From Halanaerobium saccharolyticum (GTDB lineage Bacteria; Bacillota; Halanaerobiia; Halanaerobiales; Halanaerobiaceae), in contig NZ_QAXS01000008.1 in assembly GCF_003053565.1 (NCBI RefSeq), positions 1 through 64,000 of the forward strand: 64,000 nucleotides of DNA. Reading direction: 5' to 3'. A program made the position numbers and the translations under genes. Each line of letters begins with the position of its first letter. Position 1 is the first letter of the stretch. Shown here in pieces: positions 1-9,084 of this stretch. The notes under the pieces are model-generated. The model was not told where the DNA came from. It worked only from the letters and a program-made list of their open reading frames with translations, and made no database searches.

Positions 1-59
1 AAAGGATAAGGTAGTGACTGAATATTCTGTAGATAGTATATGTTCTCAATAACTTAAAT

Positions 60-317
60 TTGACAATGCTTAAATATTTTTATGCAATGCTAGTGGGTTT
101 AGATAAACTGCTCAAAAGCAGGAATCAGAATCTGGAGAATAATTCAGCCGCAATTTCAAAAGAAGAGCTCTGGCAGCAGTTAGAAGAAATTCCTGCAGCC
201 TGTATTGGCCCGGTAACGGCTGCTAAGGCGGAAGAATACGGACTTAATGTTAAAATAACGGCAGCTGAATATACAATAGAAGGTCTATTTGCTGCAATTT
301 CAGCATATTATTCCTAA
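60..317 (+). pseudogene. hemD: Uroporphyrinogen-III synthase C-terminal remnant
   Basis: The last 40 or so residues (ACIGPVTAAKAEEYGL, then [11 protein letters not shown]) match the conserved C-terminal end of uroporphyrinogen-III synthase, which closes the tetrapyrrole ring. A normal enzyme has about 250 residues. Here only 85 can be read in this frame, and in-frame stops lie just upstream (12-14, 15-17, 30-32). A HemD-like stretch (KVVTEYSV) occurs in another frame at 8-31 and ends at a TAA at 50-52. The gene therefore looks broken by a deletion or frameshift, although the rest lies outside the window and a sequencing error is possible. It sits directly before hemB, the usual place for hemD in a siroheme operon. 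Confidence 0.55.
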
Positions 318-334
318 AGGGAGGTTTATATAAA

Positions 335-1306
335 ATGGATTTAAATATAAGGCCGAGACGACTGCGCAGTTCTCAAGGTATTAGAGATTTAGTCAGAGAA
401 ACAAATTTAACTGCCGCAGATTTTGTTAAACCACTATTTGTAGTAAATGGTCAAAATATTAGGGACGAGATTCCTTCAATGCCGGCCAACTATCATTTAT
501 CGCTGGATAATTTGGAAGCGGAAGTTCAGAGGCTTGTCGAGCTGGGGATTAAAGCAGTAATACTATTTGGACTACCCGAATATAAGGATGCAGAGGGTTC
601 AAGTGCCTGGCAGCAGGATGGAATAGTTCAGCAGGCAGTTAAAGGACTAAAAAAGAAGTTTCCAGAGCTGCTGGTTATTACTGACCTCTGCCTATGTCAG
701 TATACAGATCACGGCCACTGCGGCATTTTAGAAGCGGGAAAAATTAAAAATGATGCAACTTTAGAAAGACTGGCAAAAGTTGCTCTCTCCCATGCTGAAG
801 CAGGAGCTGATCTAATAGCTCCATCTGATATGATGGATGGAAGGGTGGCTAAGATTCGTCAGGTTTTAGATCAAAATGGCTTTAAGGAAGTTGGAATTAT
901 GGCTTATTCAGCTAAATACCATTCTGCCTTTTATGGACCTTTTCGTGATGCTGCTCATTCGGCACCGGGAGAGGGTGACCGCAGCAGCTATCAGATGGAC
1001 GCTGCAAATTCTGATGAGGCTTTACGAGAGATGGAGCTCGATATTGCAGAAGGAGCAGATATTATTATGGTTAAACCTGCTTTATCCTACCTGGATATTA
1101 TTAAGCAGGCCAGTGATAATTTTAAGCTGCCGGTTGCTGCCTATAATGTAAGTGGTGAATATGCGATGGTAAAAGCGGCAGCAGAAAAGGGCTGGCTGGA
1201 TGAAAAAAGTGTGGCCCTGGAAATTTTGACTTCGATCAAAAGAGCGGGGGCAGATATAATAATTACCTACTGGGCGGACAGTGCTGCTGGCTGGCTTAAG
1301 GAGTAA
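335..1306 (+). CDS. hemB: Delta-aminolevulinic acid dehydratase (porphobilinogen synthase)
   Basis: This enzyme condenses two molecules of 5-aminolevulinate to porphobilinogen in the cytoplasm. At 323 aa it has the normal family length. The zinc-type cysteine cluster [13 protein letters not shown] lies near residues 117-129. The two active-site lysines are visible in [16 protein letters not shown] (near 193) and MVKPALSY (near 246). The ATG has a strong GGGAGG ribosome site. It follows the hemD remnant by 17 bases and precedes hemL, forming a tetrapyrrole operon. With a siroheme sulfite reductase just downstream, siroheme is the likely main product. Assignment is secure. Confidence 0.97.
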   Translation: MDLNIRPRRLRSSQGIRDLVRETNLTAADFVKPLFVVNGQNIRDEIPSMPANYHLSLDNLEAEVQRLVELGIKAVILFGLPEYKDAEGSSAWQQDGIVQQAVKGLKKKFPELLVITDLCLCQYTDHGHCGILEAGKIKNDATLERLAKVALSHAEAGADLIAPSDMMDGRVAKIRQVLDQNGFKEVGIMAYSAKYHSAFYGPFRDAAHSAPGEGDRSSYQMDAANSDEALREMELDIAEGADIIMVKPALSYLDIIKQASDNFKLPVAAYNVSGEYAMVKAAAEKGWLDEKSVALEILTSIKRAGADIIITYWADSAAGWLKE

Positions 1307-1395
1307 TTTAAGATGAGCAGCAGCTAATTTTATTTGGCAGGTTAAATATAAATATTTTATTTAAGTTTAAGAATATCAGCTAGGGAGTGATTTTA

Positions 1396-2697
1396 ATGGA
1401 TAAGGAAAGAAAAAAATCAGCTAAAGCTTTTAAAAAAGCAGAGAGGGTAATCCCCGGTGGGGTCAACAGTCCTGCCAGAGCTTTTTCTGCAGTTGAGATG
1501 GATCCTATTTTTATTGAAAGAGGAGAGGGAGCCTATCTCTACGACATTGACGGCAACAAATATTTAGATTATGTTAACTCCTGGGGACCGATGATTCTGG
1601 GCTATAATCCACCCCAGGTGCAGAAAAAATTAAAAAAACAACTTAAAAAAGGGACAAGTTTTGGGGCGCCAACTGAAGTTGAGACAGAAATTGCAGAGTT
1701 GATAGCAGATTTTTACCCGGCTGTTGATAAGGTGCGGATGGTTAATTCAGGTACAGAAGCCACGATGAGTGCGATCAGGCTGGCTCGTGGTTATACAGGT
1801 AGAGACAAAATAGTCAAACTGGAAGGCTGCTATCACGGGCATGGAGACAGTCTTTTAGTTGATGCAGGTTCTGGCGTGGCAACTTTAGGGATCAAAGGCA
1901 GTCCTGGAGTTACCGAAAGTATTGCTAAAGAAACTATAGTAGTACCCTATAATGATCGAGAAGCTGCAGAAAAAGTTTTTGCAGAATATGGATCTGAGAT
2001 TGCAGCAGTTATCCTGGAACCGGTGACCGGAAATATGGGAGTTATCGCTCCTGAGCCAGGTTATCTGGAATATCTGCGTCAGATCACCCGTAAAAATGAA
2101 GCTCTTTTGATTTTTGATGAGGTAATGACAGGTTTTCGCCTTGCCCGCGGCGGAGCACAGGAACTCTATGGCATTGAGGCCGATTTAAGTACTTTTGGTA
2201 AAATTATCGGTGGGGGAATGCCAGTTGGTGCTTATGCCGGCAGGAAAGAAATCATGGACTATGTTTCTCCTGTTGGTCCGGTTTATCAGGCTGGAACCCT
2301 GTCCGGAAATCCAATGGCCATGCAGGCAGGGCTTGCTACTTTAAAAGAATTAAAAAATAAGAAGGTATATTCAGAGCTGGAAGCAAAAGGAGAAAAATTG
2401 GAAGCAGGATTTAAAAAGAATATCGAAGAACTTGGTTTTCCTGCCTACTTTAATCGGGTTGGGTCTATGTTCACTCTGTTTTTTAGAGCCAAAAAAGTTA
2501 AAAATTATCAGGATGTTAAAAGCTGCAGGCAAAAATTATTTGCGGCCTATTTTAAGGCAATGATTGAACAGGGTATTTATTTACCACCCTCTCAATATGA
2601 GGCCAATTTTATTTCACTGGCTTTAAGTGAAGAGGATCTGGAGAAAACAATATCTGCCAATTACCAGGCTCTGAAAAAAATAAAGGCTGAATTATAA
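1396..2697 (+). CDS. hemL: Glutamate-1-semialdehyde 2,1-aminomutase
   Basis: PLP enzyme that moves the amino group of glutamate-1-semialdehyde to give 5-aminolevulinate, the substrate of the preceding hemB. The N-terminal [13 protein letters not shown], the [14 protein letters not shown] segment and the PLP lysine in [14 protein letters not shown] (about residue 269) are all typical, and the length (433 aa) is normal. I chose the ATG at 1396 because GGGAG lies 8 bases before it. An in-frame GTG at 1387 overlaps that ribosome site. It shows that the cell uses the C5 (glutamate) route. The stop overlaps the next start (TAATG), so the two genes are translationally coupled. Confidence 0.96.
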   Translation: MDKERKKSAKAFKKAERVIPGGVNSPARAFSAVEMDPIFIERGEGAYLYDIDGNKYLDYVNSWGPMILGYNPPQVQKKLKKQLKKGTSFGAPTEVETEIAELIADFYPAVDKVRMVNSGTEATMSAIRLARGYTGRDKIVKLEGCYHGHGDSLLVDAGSGVATLGIKGSPGVTESIAKETIVVPYNDREAAEKVFAEYGSEIAAVILEPVTGNMGVIAPEPGYLEYLRQITRKNEALLIFDEVMTGFRLARGGAQELYGIEADLSTFGKIIGGGMPVGAYAGRKEIMDYVSPVGPVYQAGTLSGNPMAMQAGLATLKELKNKKVYSELEAKGEKLEAGFKKNIEELGFPAYFNRVGSMFTLFFRAKKVKNYQDVKSCRQKLFAAYFKAMIEQGIYLPPSQYEANFISLALSEEDLEKTISANYQALKKIKAEL

Positions 2698-3125
2698 TGG
2701 GAAAAGCATTAGTAATAGTCTGTCACGGTAGTAAGAGCAAAAAAAGTAGTCAGGAAATAAAGTCATTACTTGCTAAAATAAAAAAGATTAATCAAAATAT
2801 AGCCAGGGAAAAGGGAGAAGTACCAGATGACAGGACAAATAAAGAAAATTATTTTGAGATTGCAGCGGCTTTCCTGGAATTTGCCGATCCTCAGTTAGAA
2901 AAAACTGTACAGAGTCTCTATCAAAATGGGATTAAAAACCTCGATATTTTGCCTCTCTTTATCTTTGCAGGCTATCATCTCTGCCAGGACTTACCACAGC
3001 GGCTGGAAAAATTGGAGGTAGAACTTACGGGTTTAAATTATAAAATTCTTAATCATCCTGCCCACTATGATGACTTTGCCTCATATATTTTCGACAAGGC
3101 TTTGAGCGAGATTTCTAAAACTTAA
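2697..3125 (+). CDS. CbiX/SirB-type sirohydrochlorin chelatase (small form)
   Basis: At 142 aa this has the size of single-domain CbiX/SirB-type chelatases, which insert iron (or cobalt) into sirohydrochlorin. The N-terminal VIVCHGSKSKKS and the second histidine motif LFIFAGYHLCQDLP match the two metal-handling segments of the family. The start overlaps the hemL stop by one base. Located between tetrapyrrole genes and the siroheme-dependent sulfite reductase, it most likely makes siroheme, but cobalt chelation for cobalamin cannot be excluded from sequence. A low-complexity lysine-rich stretch near residues 15-45 is less conserved. Confidence 0.8.
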   Translation: MGKALVIVCHGSKSKKSSQEIKSLLAKIKKINQNIAREKGEVPDDRTNKENYFEIAAAFLEFADPQLEKTVQSLYQNGIKNLDILPLFIFAGYHLCQDLPQRLEKLEVELTGLNYKILNHPAHYDDFASYIFDKALSEISKT

Positions 3126-3133
3126 AATTAAAA

Positions 3134-3149
3134 TGTAAATTATTTTACA
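3134..3149. promoter_or_regulatory. Inverted repeat TGTAAA-N4-TTTACA, candidate operator
   Basis: A perfect 6-bp-arm inverted repeat sits 7 bases before the -35 box of the first sulfite-reductase promoter. Spacing and position (centred about 50 bp before the likely transcript start) fit a CRP/FNR-class activator site. The protein is unknown, and the AT-rich setting makes chance possible. Confidence 0.35.
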
Positions 3150-3156
3150 AATATTA

Positions 3157-3185
3157 TTGACATCCGGGAACTAATAAGGTATCAT
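3157..3185 (+). promoter_or_regulatory. Sigma-A type promoter P1 of the sulfite reductase operon
   Basis: TTGACA (3157-3162), a 17-base spacer and TATCAT (3180-3185). This is a near-consensus housekeeping promoter upstream of the sulfite reductase and is the best candidate for driving the sir-metY-aprAB operon. Confidence 0.7.
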
Positions 3186-3219
3186 AACTTTAAGCTAAAA
3201 CCGAACAAATCTATAGGGA

Positions 3220-3247
3220 TTGACATATAAATTAAAATAGGTATATG
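3220..3247 (+). promoter_or_regulatory. Possible second promoter P2 of the sulfite reductase operon
   Basis: TTGACA (3220-3225), a 16-base spacer and TATATG (3242-3247). The -10 box lies only about 14 bases before the coding start, so a transcript from here would have a very short leader and might carry little of the ribosome site. It is weaker than P1. Confidence 0.4.
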
Positions 3248-3260
3248 AGAGGTGAATCTG

Positions 3261-5600
3261 TTGACTGAAAATATTTTTAAAATTCCAGAGTCGATCAAAG
3301 AAGATACGGAAAAATTCAAGAGTAGTTTAGAGCAGTTTCTGGCAGGTGATCTGTCGGCAGAAAGATTTAAGGGACATCGAGTACCAATGGGAGTTTACGG
3401 TCAGCGCGGTGATTTCAAAAAAGAAAAATATATGGTTAGAGTCAGGGTTCCGGGCGGATTTTTAACAGTGGACCAGCTGCAGCTTCTGGCTGAGTTGAGT
3501 AAAGAGTATGGAGTTGGTTATTTACATTTTACAACCCGGCAGGATATTCAGATCCATCAGGTCGAAATAGAGAAGAGTGCAGAAATTTTAGATAAACTTT
3601 TAGCAACTGGACTAAGCCCCCGTGGTGGTGGCGGGAACACAGTCCGTAACATTATGAATTCTCCTGCAGCAGGGGTTGATCCAGAGGGCAGTTTTGATAC
3701 AACCCCTCACTGCCTGGCCCTGAGTGAATATTTACTATCATCCCGTTCATCCTTTAATCTTCCCCGAAAATACAAGATTGCCTTTTCGGTAAGCAACAAA
3801 GATAAAGGACTGGCAACAGTCAATGATCTTGGTTTTATTGCAGCATTCAAAAATGGGAAACGCGGTTTTAAGGTTTATGCAGCTGGTGGGATGGGAAATA
3901 AGCCGGCAGTGGCTTTTAAATTAATAGACTTTGTAACCGAAGATAAAATTTTTGCAGTTGCTGAAGCAATTAAAAGATTATTTGACCGCTATGGAGACCG
4001 AAGCAACAGACATCAGGCGCGTCTTCGTTTTGTTCGCCGTCGTTTTGGCGAGGATAAATTTAGAGAATTATTTTTTGATTACTATAAAGAAGTATTAGAA
4101 GCAGCAGAAAAGGGAGAGCTGGAATTTATTGATCTTAATTATTACCGGCAAAAAATAGAACCTGTAAAAGATTCTCCTATCCTGGAATTAAATCCCCTTA
4201 AAGGAGATATGAATTATCAGGAAGTGATAGATTTAATTGAGCTCAGCAAAAAATATCACTTAAACTTAAGGACTACCAATCAGCAGGGGATTCTGCTTAG
4301 AGGAATTGATACTGCTCAGCTGAAGAAAATAAAATCAGAGCTGAGGAATATCAATTATAGCTGGCTTGATTCCCGAGCACTTTCTGCAGTAGCCTGTAAA
4401 GGAGCATCTACCTGCAGACTTGGTCTCTGTCATTCCCCCAATCTGGCAGAAGCAATTAGAGAAGAGCTTTTAAATCTGGATGAGGATATTAGAAAACTTT
4501 TACCCCAGATTTATATCAGCGGCTGCCCTAACTCCTGTGGCCAGCATCATATAGGAAAAATCGCCTTTGAAGGTAAAGCTAAACGAGAAAACGGCAGACT
4601 GATTCCCTATTATACCCTGCTGCTGGGAGCTGAGGTGAGTGAAGCTAATACCATTTATGCCAGGAGAACAGTTGACCTTCCGGCCAGAAGAATTCCCTCT
4701 TTTTTAGCTCGGACTGCAGAAACCCTGGCCGAGCAAAAAGATTACAGTTTGGAAGCTTTCAATCAGTATCTAAGCAGTGGTGGTCTGGAAATAATAACAG
4801 CTCTTGCTGAGGAGTATACTGAGATTCCTGCCTATAGCTCTGAACCTGATTTTTATAAAGACTGGGGTCAGGCTGAAGACTTTTCTCTGGCTGGTAGAGG
4901 TCCAGGAGAATGCGGCACCGGAGTAATTGAAATTGTAAAACTTGATCTCAACCGGGCAGAAAAAGCATATCAGAAAGGAATTGCTAATAAAGATAGTGAC
5001 AGCTTATATCAGGCCATAATTGCTGCAGCTCGCTCATTATTAATTGTCCGTGGAGTTGATACTGAAAAAGATAGAATAATCATTAAAGAATTTAAAGAAA
5101 AATTTATTGATTCTAACTGGGCTGCCGCTTCCGCAGAGAGTCTTCTGGATTCTGCTCTTGATTATCGCCTGGGTGACCTAAAAGAACTTTCAACTCAGAG
5201 TGAGCAGATACTGGCCCTGATTGAAAGAGTAAAGGCACTTTTTAATTCTCTAAATTCCAGTCTGGAATTTACAATTTCCAAAGCAGCTCAAGCTGAAGCT
5301 GCTGAAAAAGAAAGCAGAGGAAAGGAAAAACAGGCAGCTGGAAATAGTGAAAATGAAGATAATAACTTACAGGAAGAATTTAGACTTAAAGACTTAAGAG
5401 GAGTTAAATGTCCTATTAATTTTGTGAAAGCAAAACTATTTTTGGAGCCGCTGCCGTCAGGTGAAATAGTAGATTTTTATCTTGATTCAGGAGAGCCAAT
5501 AAAAAATGTTCCCGGGAGTTTAGAAAATGAAGACCATCAGATACTAAAAAAAGAAAAGCAGGAAGAAGGCTACTACTTACTGCGGGTAAAGAAAGCCTAG
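3261..5600 (+). CDS. Siroheme sulfite reductase with C-terminal TusA-like domain
   Basis: Ferredoxin-type nitrite/sulfite reductase that reduces sulfite to sulfide using siroheme and a 4Fe-4S cluster. The two ferredoxin-like half domains (about 55-125 and 310-370) flank siroheme-binding regions. The cluster cysteines are visible in ACKGASTCRLGLC (about 378) and SGCPNSCGQHH (about 421). The protein is far longer (779 aa) than a plain enzyme of about 550 aa. After residue 555 comes an all-helical segment resembling HEPN-type domains (low confidence), an acidic linker, and from about 708 a TusA/SirA-like sulfur-handling domain (DLRGVKCPINF, with the Cys-Pro motif). I chose TTG at 3261 because GAGAGGTG lies 6 bases upstream; an in-frame GTG at 3252 overlaps that site. 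First gene of an operon with metY and aprAB. Confidence 0.9.
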   Translation: MTENIFKIPESIKEDTEKFKSSLEQFLAGDLSAERFKGHRVPMGVYGQRGDFKKEKYMVRVRVPGGFLTVDQLQLLAELSKEYGVGYLHFTTRQDIQIHQVEIEKSAEILDKLLATGLSPRGGGGNTVRNIMNSPAAGVDPEGSFDTTPHCLALSEYLLSSRSSFNLPRKYKIAFSVSNKDKGLATVNDLGFIAAFKNGKRGFKVYAAGGMGNKPAVAFKLIDFVTEDKIFAVAEAIKRLFDRYGDRSNRHQARLRFVRRRFGEDKFRELFFDYYKEVLEAAEKGELEFIDLNYYRQKIEPVKDSPILELNPLKGDMNYQEVIDLIELSKKYHLNLRTTNQQGILLRGIDTAQLKKIKSELRNINYSWLDSRALSAVACKGASTCRLGLCHSPNLAEAIREELLNLDEDIRKLLPQIYISGCPNSCGQHHIGKIAFEGKAKRENGRLIPYYTLLLGAEVSEANTIYARRTVDLPARRIPSFLARTAETLAEQKDYSLEAFNQYLSSGGLEIITALAEEYTEIPAYSSEPDFYKDWGQAEDFSLAGRGPGECGTGVIEIVKLDLNRAEKAYQKGIANKDSDSLYQAIIAAARSLLIVRGVDTEKDRIIIKEFKEKFIDSNWAAASAESLLDSALDYRLGDLKELSTQSEQILALIERVKALFNSLNSSLEFTISKAAQAEAAEKESRGKEKQAAGNSENEDNNLQEEFRLKDLRGVKCPINFVKAKLFLEPLPSGEIVDFYLDSGEPIKNVPGSLENEDHQILKKEKQEEGYYLLRVKKA

Positions 5601-5620
5601 TATTTTAAAGGAGTGAGAAG

Positions 5621-6859
5621 ATGAGTAGAGAATATCAATTTGAAACCAGATTATTATTATCTAATAACAGAAATGAATATGGAGCTGTAAACAGAGCAAT
5701 TTATCAGACAAATGCCTTCGAATATGAAACAGCAGAAGAACTGGAAAAAGTATTTGCAGGTCAGGCTCAGGGCTATAATTACACTCGGGTAGGAAACCCC
5801 AGCAATAATGAATTTGAAGAAAAGATGAAAGAGCTGGAAAATGGAATTGGAGCTTTAAGCACAGCTTCCGGGATGGCTGCTATTGCCGCGGCTGTCTTAG
5901 CACTAGTTGAAGCCGGTGATGAGATTGTGGCCGGGAATAGTCTTTTTGGTGGGACCTACAGTTTTTTTAAGGATAATCTTAAAGACTGGGGTGTTAAATG
6001 TAATTTTGTAGAGACAACTGAGTTAGAGCAGTATCAGCAGGCTATTAACCCCAAAACAAAACTAATTTATATCGAAACGGTGGGAAATCCAAAGCTGGAT
6101 ATTCCAAACATTAAAAAAATAGCAGAAATTGCTCACCAGCATGGATTACCCCTGATCCTGGACAATACTCTAATGACCCCTTATCTTTTTCAGGCTAAGG
6201 AGTATGGAGTTGATGTAGTAGTTCATTCAACTTCAAAATTTATCAATGGCAGCTCCAATTCTATCGGAGGAGCTGTTGTTGATACAGGCAATTTTAATTG
6301 GGCTGAAAGTGACAATCCGCTGCTGGCAGATTATTTAAAATTTGGTCCCTTTGCCTATCTGGCCAGACTGCGTCAGGATATATTTCGTAATCTGGGTCCC
6401 TGTGCAAGTCCTTTTAATTCCTATCTTAATAATCTGGGGGTTGAAACTCTGGCGCTGCGGATGGAAAAACACTGTTCTAATGCATTAGAACTGGCCCGAT
6501 TTTTTGATTCTAATTCGGCAATCAAAGGGGTGAATTATCCGGGGCTTAAGTCAAATCCATACCATCAGCTGGCAGCCGAGCAGTTTAATAATCATTTTGG
6601 TGGGCTTTTGACTTTTGAAGTCGGGAGTAAAAAAGAGGCTTTTAAAGTAATTAATGAGCTGAAGATTGCCAAAAATCTTTCCAATTTGGGTGGCTTGAGA
6701 ACTCTTGTAATTCATCCGGCTTCAACTATCTATCACAAACTTTCAGAATCAGAAAAAAGAGTTCTTGGAGTCACTCCGGCTTTGATTAGAGTTTCGGTAG
6801 GAATTGAAAGTGCCAGAGATATTATCGAAGACTTCAGTCAGGCACTGGAAAAGCTGTAA
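5621..6859 (+). CDS. metY: O-acetylhomoserine sulfhydrylase (Cys/Met metabolism PLP enzyme)
   Basis: PLP enzyme of the Cys/Met metabolism family that joins O-acetylhomoserine with sulfide, or with a protein thiocarboxylate in some bacteria, to make homocysteine. At 412 aa it has MetY-like length. YNYTRVGNPSNNEFE near residue 50 and the PLP lysine in VVVHSTSKFINGSS (about 205) are characteristic. It follows the sulfite reductase by 20 bases with its own ribosome site (AAAGGAGTGAG), which places sulfide production and sulfide fixation in one transcript. Close relatives include cystathionine gamma-synthase; the operon context and the long FNSYLNNLGVETLALR segment favour the sulfhydrylase. Confidence 0.9.
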   Translation: MSREYQFETRLLLSNNRNEYGAVNRAIYQTNAFEYETAEELEKVFAGQAQGYNYTRVGNPSNNEFEEKMKELENGIGALSTASGMAAIAAAVLALVEAGDEIVAGNSLFGGTYSFFKDNLKDWGVKCNFVETTELEQYQQAINPKTKLIYIETVGNPKLDIPNIKKIAEIAHQHGLPLILDNTLMTPYLFQAKEYGVDVVVHSTSKFINGSSNSIGGAVVDTGNFNWAESDNPLLADYLKFGPFAYLARLRQDIFRNLGPCASPFNSYLNNLGVETLALRMEKHCSNALELARFFDSNSAIKGVNYPGLKSNPYHQLAAEQFNNHFGGLLTFEVGSKKEAFKVINELKIAKNLSNLGGLRTLVIHPASTIYHKLSESEKRVLGVTPALIRVSVGIESARDIIEDFSQALEKL

Positions 6860-6869
6860 GGAGGGAAAA

Positions 6870-8594
6870 ATGAAGAAGGAAGTTTTAAAAACAGACCTGC
6901 TTATAGTTGGAGGTGGAGCAGCCGGCTCATATGCTGCAGTTACTGCCCGTCGGGAAGATCCAGAACTGGATATTACAGTAATAGAAAAGGCCCATATTGA
7001 CCGCAGCGGCTGTCTGGCAGCAGGTATAAATGCCATCAACGCCTATCTGAATCCGGGTGAGACTCCAGGGTCCTATCTGCACTATGTTAAAGATGATTCT
7101 TATGGGCTGGTTCGGGATGACCTGGTCTATTCTATCGGCCAGGGCCTAAACAGGGTGACCGAAGAAGTTGAAAGCTGGGGACTTGAAATTTTAAAAGATG
7201 AGGATGGTAATTATTTAAAAAGAAGTTCCCGCAGTATCAAAATTAATGGTGAAAATTTTAAACCTATTTTGGCCAGAAAAGTTAGAAAAAGTAGAATTAG
7301 AATTTTAAATAAAACAGCTGCTCTAAACTATATTGTCCAGGATAATAGAGTCTGCGGAGTTTTTGCTCTAAATTTAAAGGAAGACAAATTTTATACAATT
7401 AAGGCTAAAGTGGTAATCTGTACCACAGGCGGTGCGGCAGGGATTTATAAGCCAAATAACCGGGGGCAGGCCAAACATAAGATGTGGTATCCTCCCTTTA
7501 ATACAGGTGCCGGTTATGCAATGGGAATTAGGGCAGGTGCTGAGATGACAACTTTTGAGATGCGTTTTGTGGCATTACGAGTAAAAGATGTGATCGCACC
7601 TACCGGCAGCTTTGCCTTTGCCGGGGGCAGACAGATCAACTCTCAGGGAGAGGAATATCTAAAAAAATTCAGCAGAATCACCACTTCTTTGAGGCTTTTC
7701 GCTACAGTTGAAGAAAATAGAAAGGGGAGAGGCCCCTGTTATCTTGATCTCGGTCATTTAGATCTGGATAAAAAGGAAAAATTAGCCCGCTCATTACTGG
7801 GCATGTGTCCGGGAATGGTCTTAAAGTGGGAAGATCAAGATTTAGACTTATCGGAACTTAAGGTAGAGATAGAAGGAACAGAACCATATATTGTTGGTGG
7901 GCACTGTCAGTCAGGTTATTGGATTGATTCAAATCGCCGTACAACACTCCCGGGCCTTTATGCAGCCGGCGATGTTGCCGGAGGTGCCCCAAAAAAATAT
8001 GTCACCGGAGCATTTGTTGAAGGAGAAATAGCAGCCAGATCAGCAGTTGAGGAATTAAAAAAGCTGCCGCAAAATTTTTTAGAATTAAATATAACCGAGT
8101 TAATTGCTAATGAATATAATCGAGTTTCCAGTTTTCTTAATAGAGAAGAAGGACTGGAAGCTGAGGTGCTGGAAGATAAGCTGCAGCAGATTATGGAAAT
8201 TTATGCTGGTGGTAGAAGCCAGTATTATAGACTGGAAGCTGAAAAACTGCTTATGGCGAGAAGAAAATTGAATGAATTGAAGGCTGAAACTGTGAATTTA
8301 AAAGCCGATACTTCCCGCGAGCTGCTGGCTGTTCAGGAAGTGATTGAAAGAATTGAAGTTGCCGAAGTATTAGTTGAGCATCTGCTTTACCGTAAGGAGA
8401 CTCGCTGGCCCGGATATCAGAGTCGGGTTGATTTTCCGGATCGAAAAAAAGAATGGCGGAAATTTGTTAATTCCAGACTAAGAACTGAAAATAATGAGCT
8501 TGAAATTATCGAAAGAAAATATAAAAGTTTAGGGGATTATGCGGCATTCAAAGACTATGATCAAGCTGATTTTTATCTTGAATATAATCTCTAA
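6870..8594 (+). CDS. aprA: Adenylylsulfate (APS) reductase alpha-like flavoprotein
   Basis: FAD-dependent member of the fumarate reductase/AprA family; the expected reaction is APS + 2 electrons -> sulfite + AMP. The FAD-binding VGGGAAGSYAA is at the N terminus. DRSGCLAAGINAINAYL followed by YVKDDSYGLVRDDLVY closely resembles the AprA substrate/FAD region, and GLYAAGDVAGGAPKKYVTGA closes the FAD site. At 574 aa it is a little shorter than dissimilatory AprA (about 650). ATG 6870 was chosen for its GGAGGG site. A ferredoxin resembling AprB follows, and no PAPS reductase is present in the window, so this pair is the likely sulfite-forming step. Fumarate reductase or aspartate oxidase is less likely. 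Confidence 0.82.
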   Translation: MKKEVLKTDLLIVGGGAAGSYAAVTARREDPELDITVIEKAHIDRSGCLAAGINAINAYLNPGETPGSYLHYVKDDSYGLVRDDLVYSIGQGLNRVTEEVESWGLEILKDEDGNYLKRSSRSIKINGENFKPILARKVRKSRIRILNKTAALNYIVQDNRVCGVFALNLKEDKFYTIKAKVVICTTGGAAGIYKPNNRGQAKHKMWYPPFNTGAGYAMGIRAGAEMTTFEMRFVALRVKDVIAPTGSFAFAGGRQINSQGEEYLKKFSRITTSLRLFATVEENRKGRGPCYLDLGHLDLDKKEKLARSLLGMCPGMVLKWEDQDLDLSELKVEIEGTEPYIVGGHCQSGYWIDSNRRTTLPGLYAAGDVAGGAPKKYVTGAFVEGEIAARSAVEELKKLPQNFLELNITELIANEYNRVSSFLNREEGLEAEVLEDKLQQIMEIYAGGRSQYYRLEAEKLLMARRKLNELKAETVNLKADTSRELLAVQEVIERIEVAEVLVEHLLYRKETRWPGYQSRVDFPDRKKEWRKFVNSRLRTENNELEIIERKYKSLGDYAAFKDYDQADFYLEYNL

Positions 8595-8677
8595 GCAATT
8601 AATAAAGAAGCATATGACCTAAAGAATTATATGATTTATAAATGAGCCTTAATTTCAAAAAGGAGAGTGAAGTGTTA

Positions 8678-8983
8678 ATGGCAGTTAAAATTGATAAAAA
8701 CATCTGTGATGGCTGTCCTGATTACAATCAGGGTCGCTGTGAGAGAATCTGTCCCGGTAGTTTGATTTCGAAACAGGGAAAAAAAGCAAAAATTATAAGA
8801 CCCGAAGAATGCTGGGATTGTGCAGCCTGTGTTAAAGCCTGTCCCCGCAATGCCATTAGTCTTTACCTGCCCGAGGAAGTTGGAGGCCGGGGAACAGAGT
8901 TAAAAGTTCAGCAGAAAAATAAGCGTTCAATCTGGATTTTTGACAGAGAAGATGGAAGCAGAAAAGTATACAAAACTGGTTAG
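8678..8983 (+). CDS. aprB: APS reductase beta-like ferredoxin, two 4Fe-4S clusters
   Basis: A small iron-sulfur protein whose two Cys clusters (CDGCPDYNQGRCERICP and CWDCAACVKACP) have the unusual first-motif spacing of AprB. It also keeps the AprB-like tail after the second cluster, including a tryptophan-containing strand (IWIFDREDGS). It should pass electrons to the flavoprotein encoded just upstream. ATG 8678 is chosen because it starts the conserved region; an in-frame GTG at 8672 is better spaced from AGGAG and would add two residues. It lacks the long C-terminal clamp of some dissimilatory AprB proteins. Confidence 0.82.
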   Translation: MAVKIDKNICDGCPDYNQGRCERICPGSLISKQGKKAKIIRPEECWDCAACVKACPRNAISLYLPEEVGGRGTELKVQQKNKRSIWIFDREDGSRKVYKTG

Positions 8984-9011
8984 TGCCAGGTTAAAGAGAA
9001 ATATTTCACTT

Positions 9012-9047
9012 GTACCAGGTACAAAAAGGCCTTTTTGTACCTGGTAC
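9012..9047. repeat. Perfect 36-bp palindrome, copy 1 of an intergenic repeat family
   Basis: Eighteen bases (GTACCAGGTACAAAAAGG) followed at once by their exact reverse complement. Related palindromes are at 60616-60649 and 63526-63557. The 21 bases ending just before this copy (8988-9010) include GGTTAAAG and end in TTTCAC, the same spacing as the flank found after the other two copies. There is no U-tract, so it is not a standard terminator, although its transcript would fold strongly between aprB and the E1 gene. Confidence 0.85.
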
Positions 9048-9084
9048 CTATAAAATGGTACCGATAATTAAAGGAGGACAATAA

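Noticed and set aside
6870-8594. Fumarate reductase or L-aspartate oxidase for the flavoprotein
   Set aside because: The DRSGCLAAGINAINAYL region and the AprB-like ferredoxin next to it fit AprA better, and no quinolinate or quinone-linked genes are nearby.
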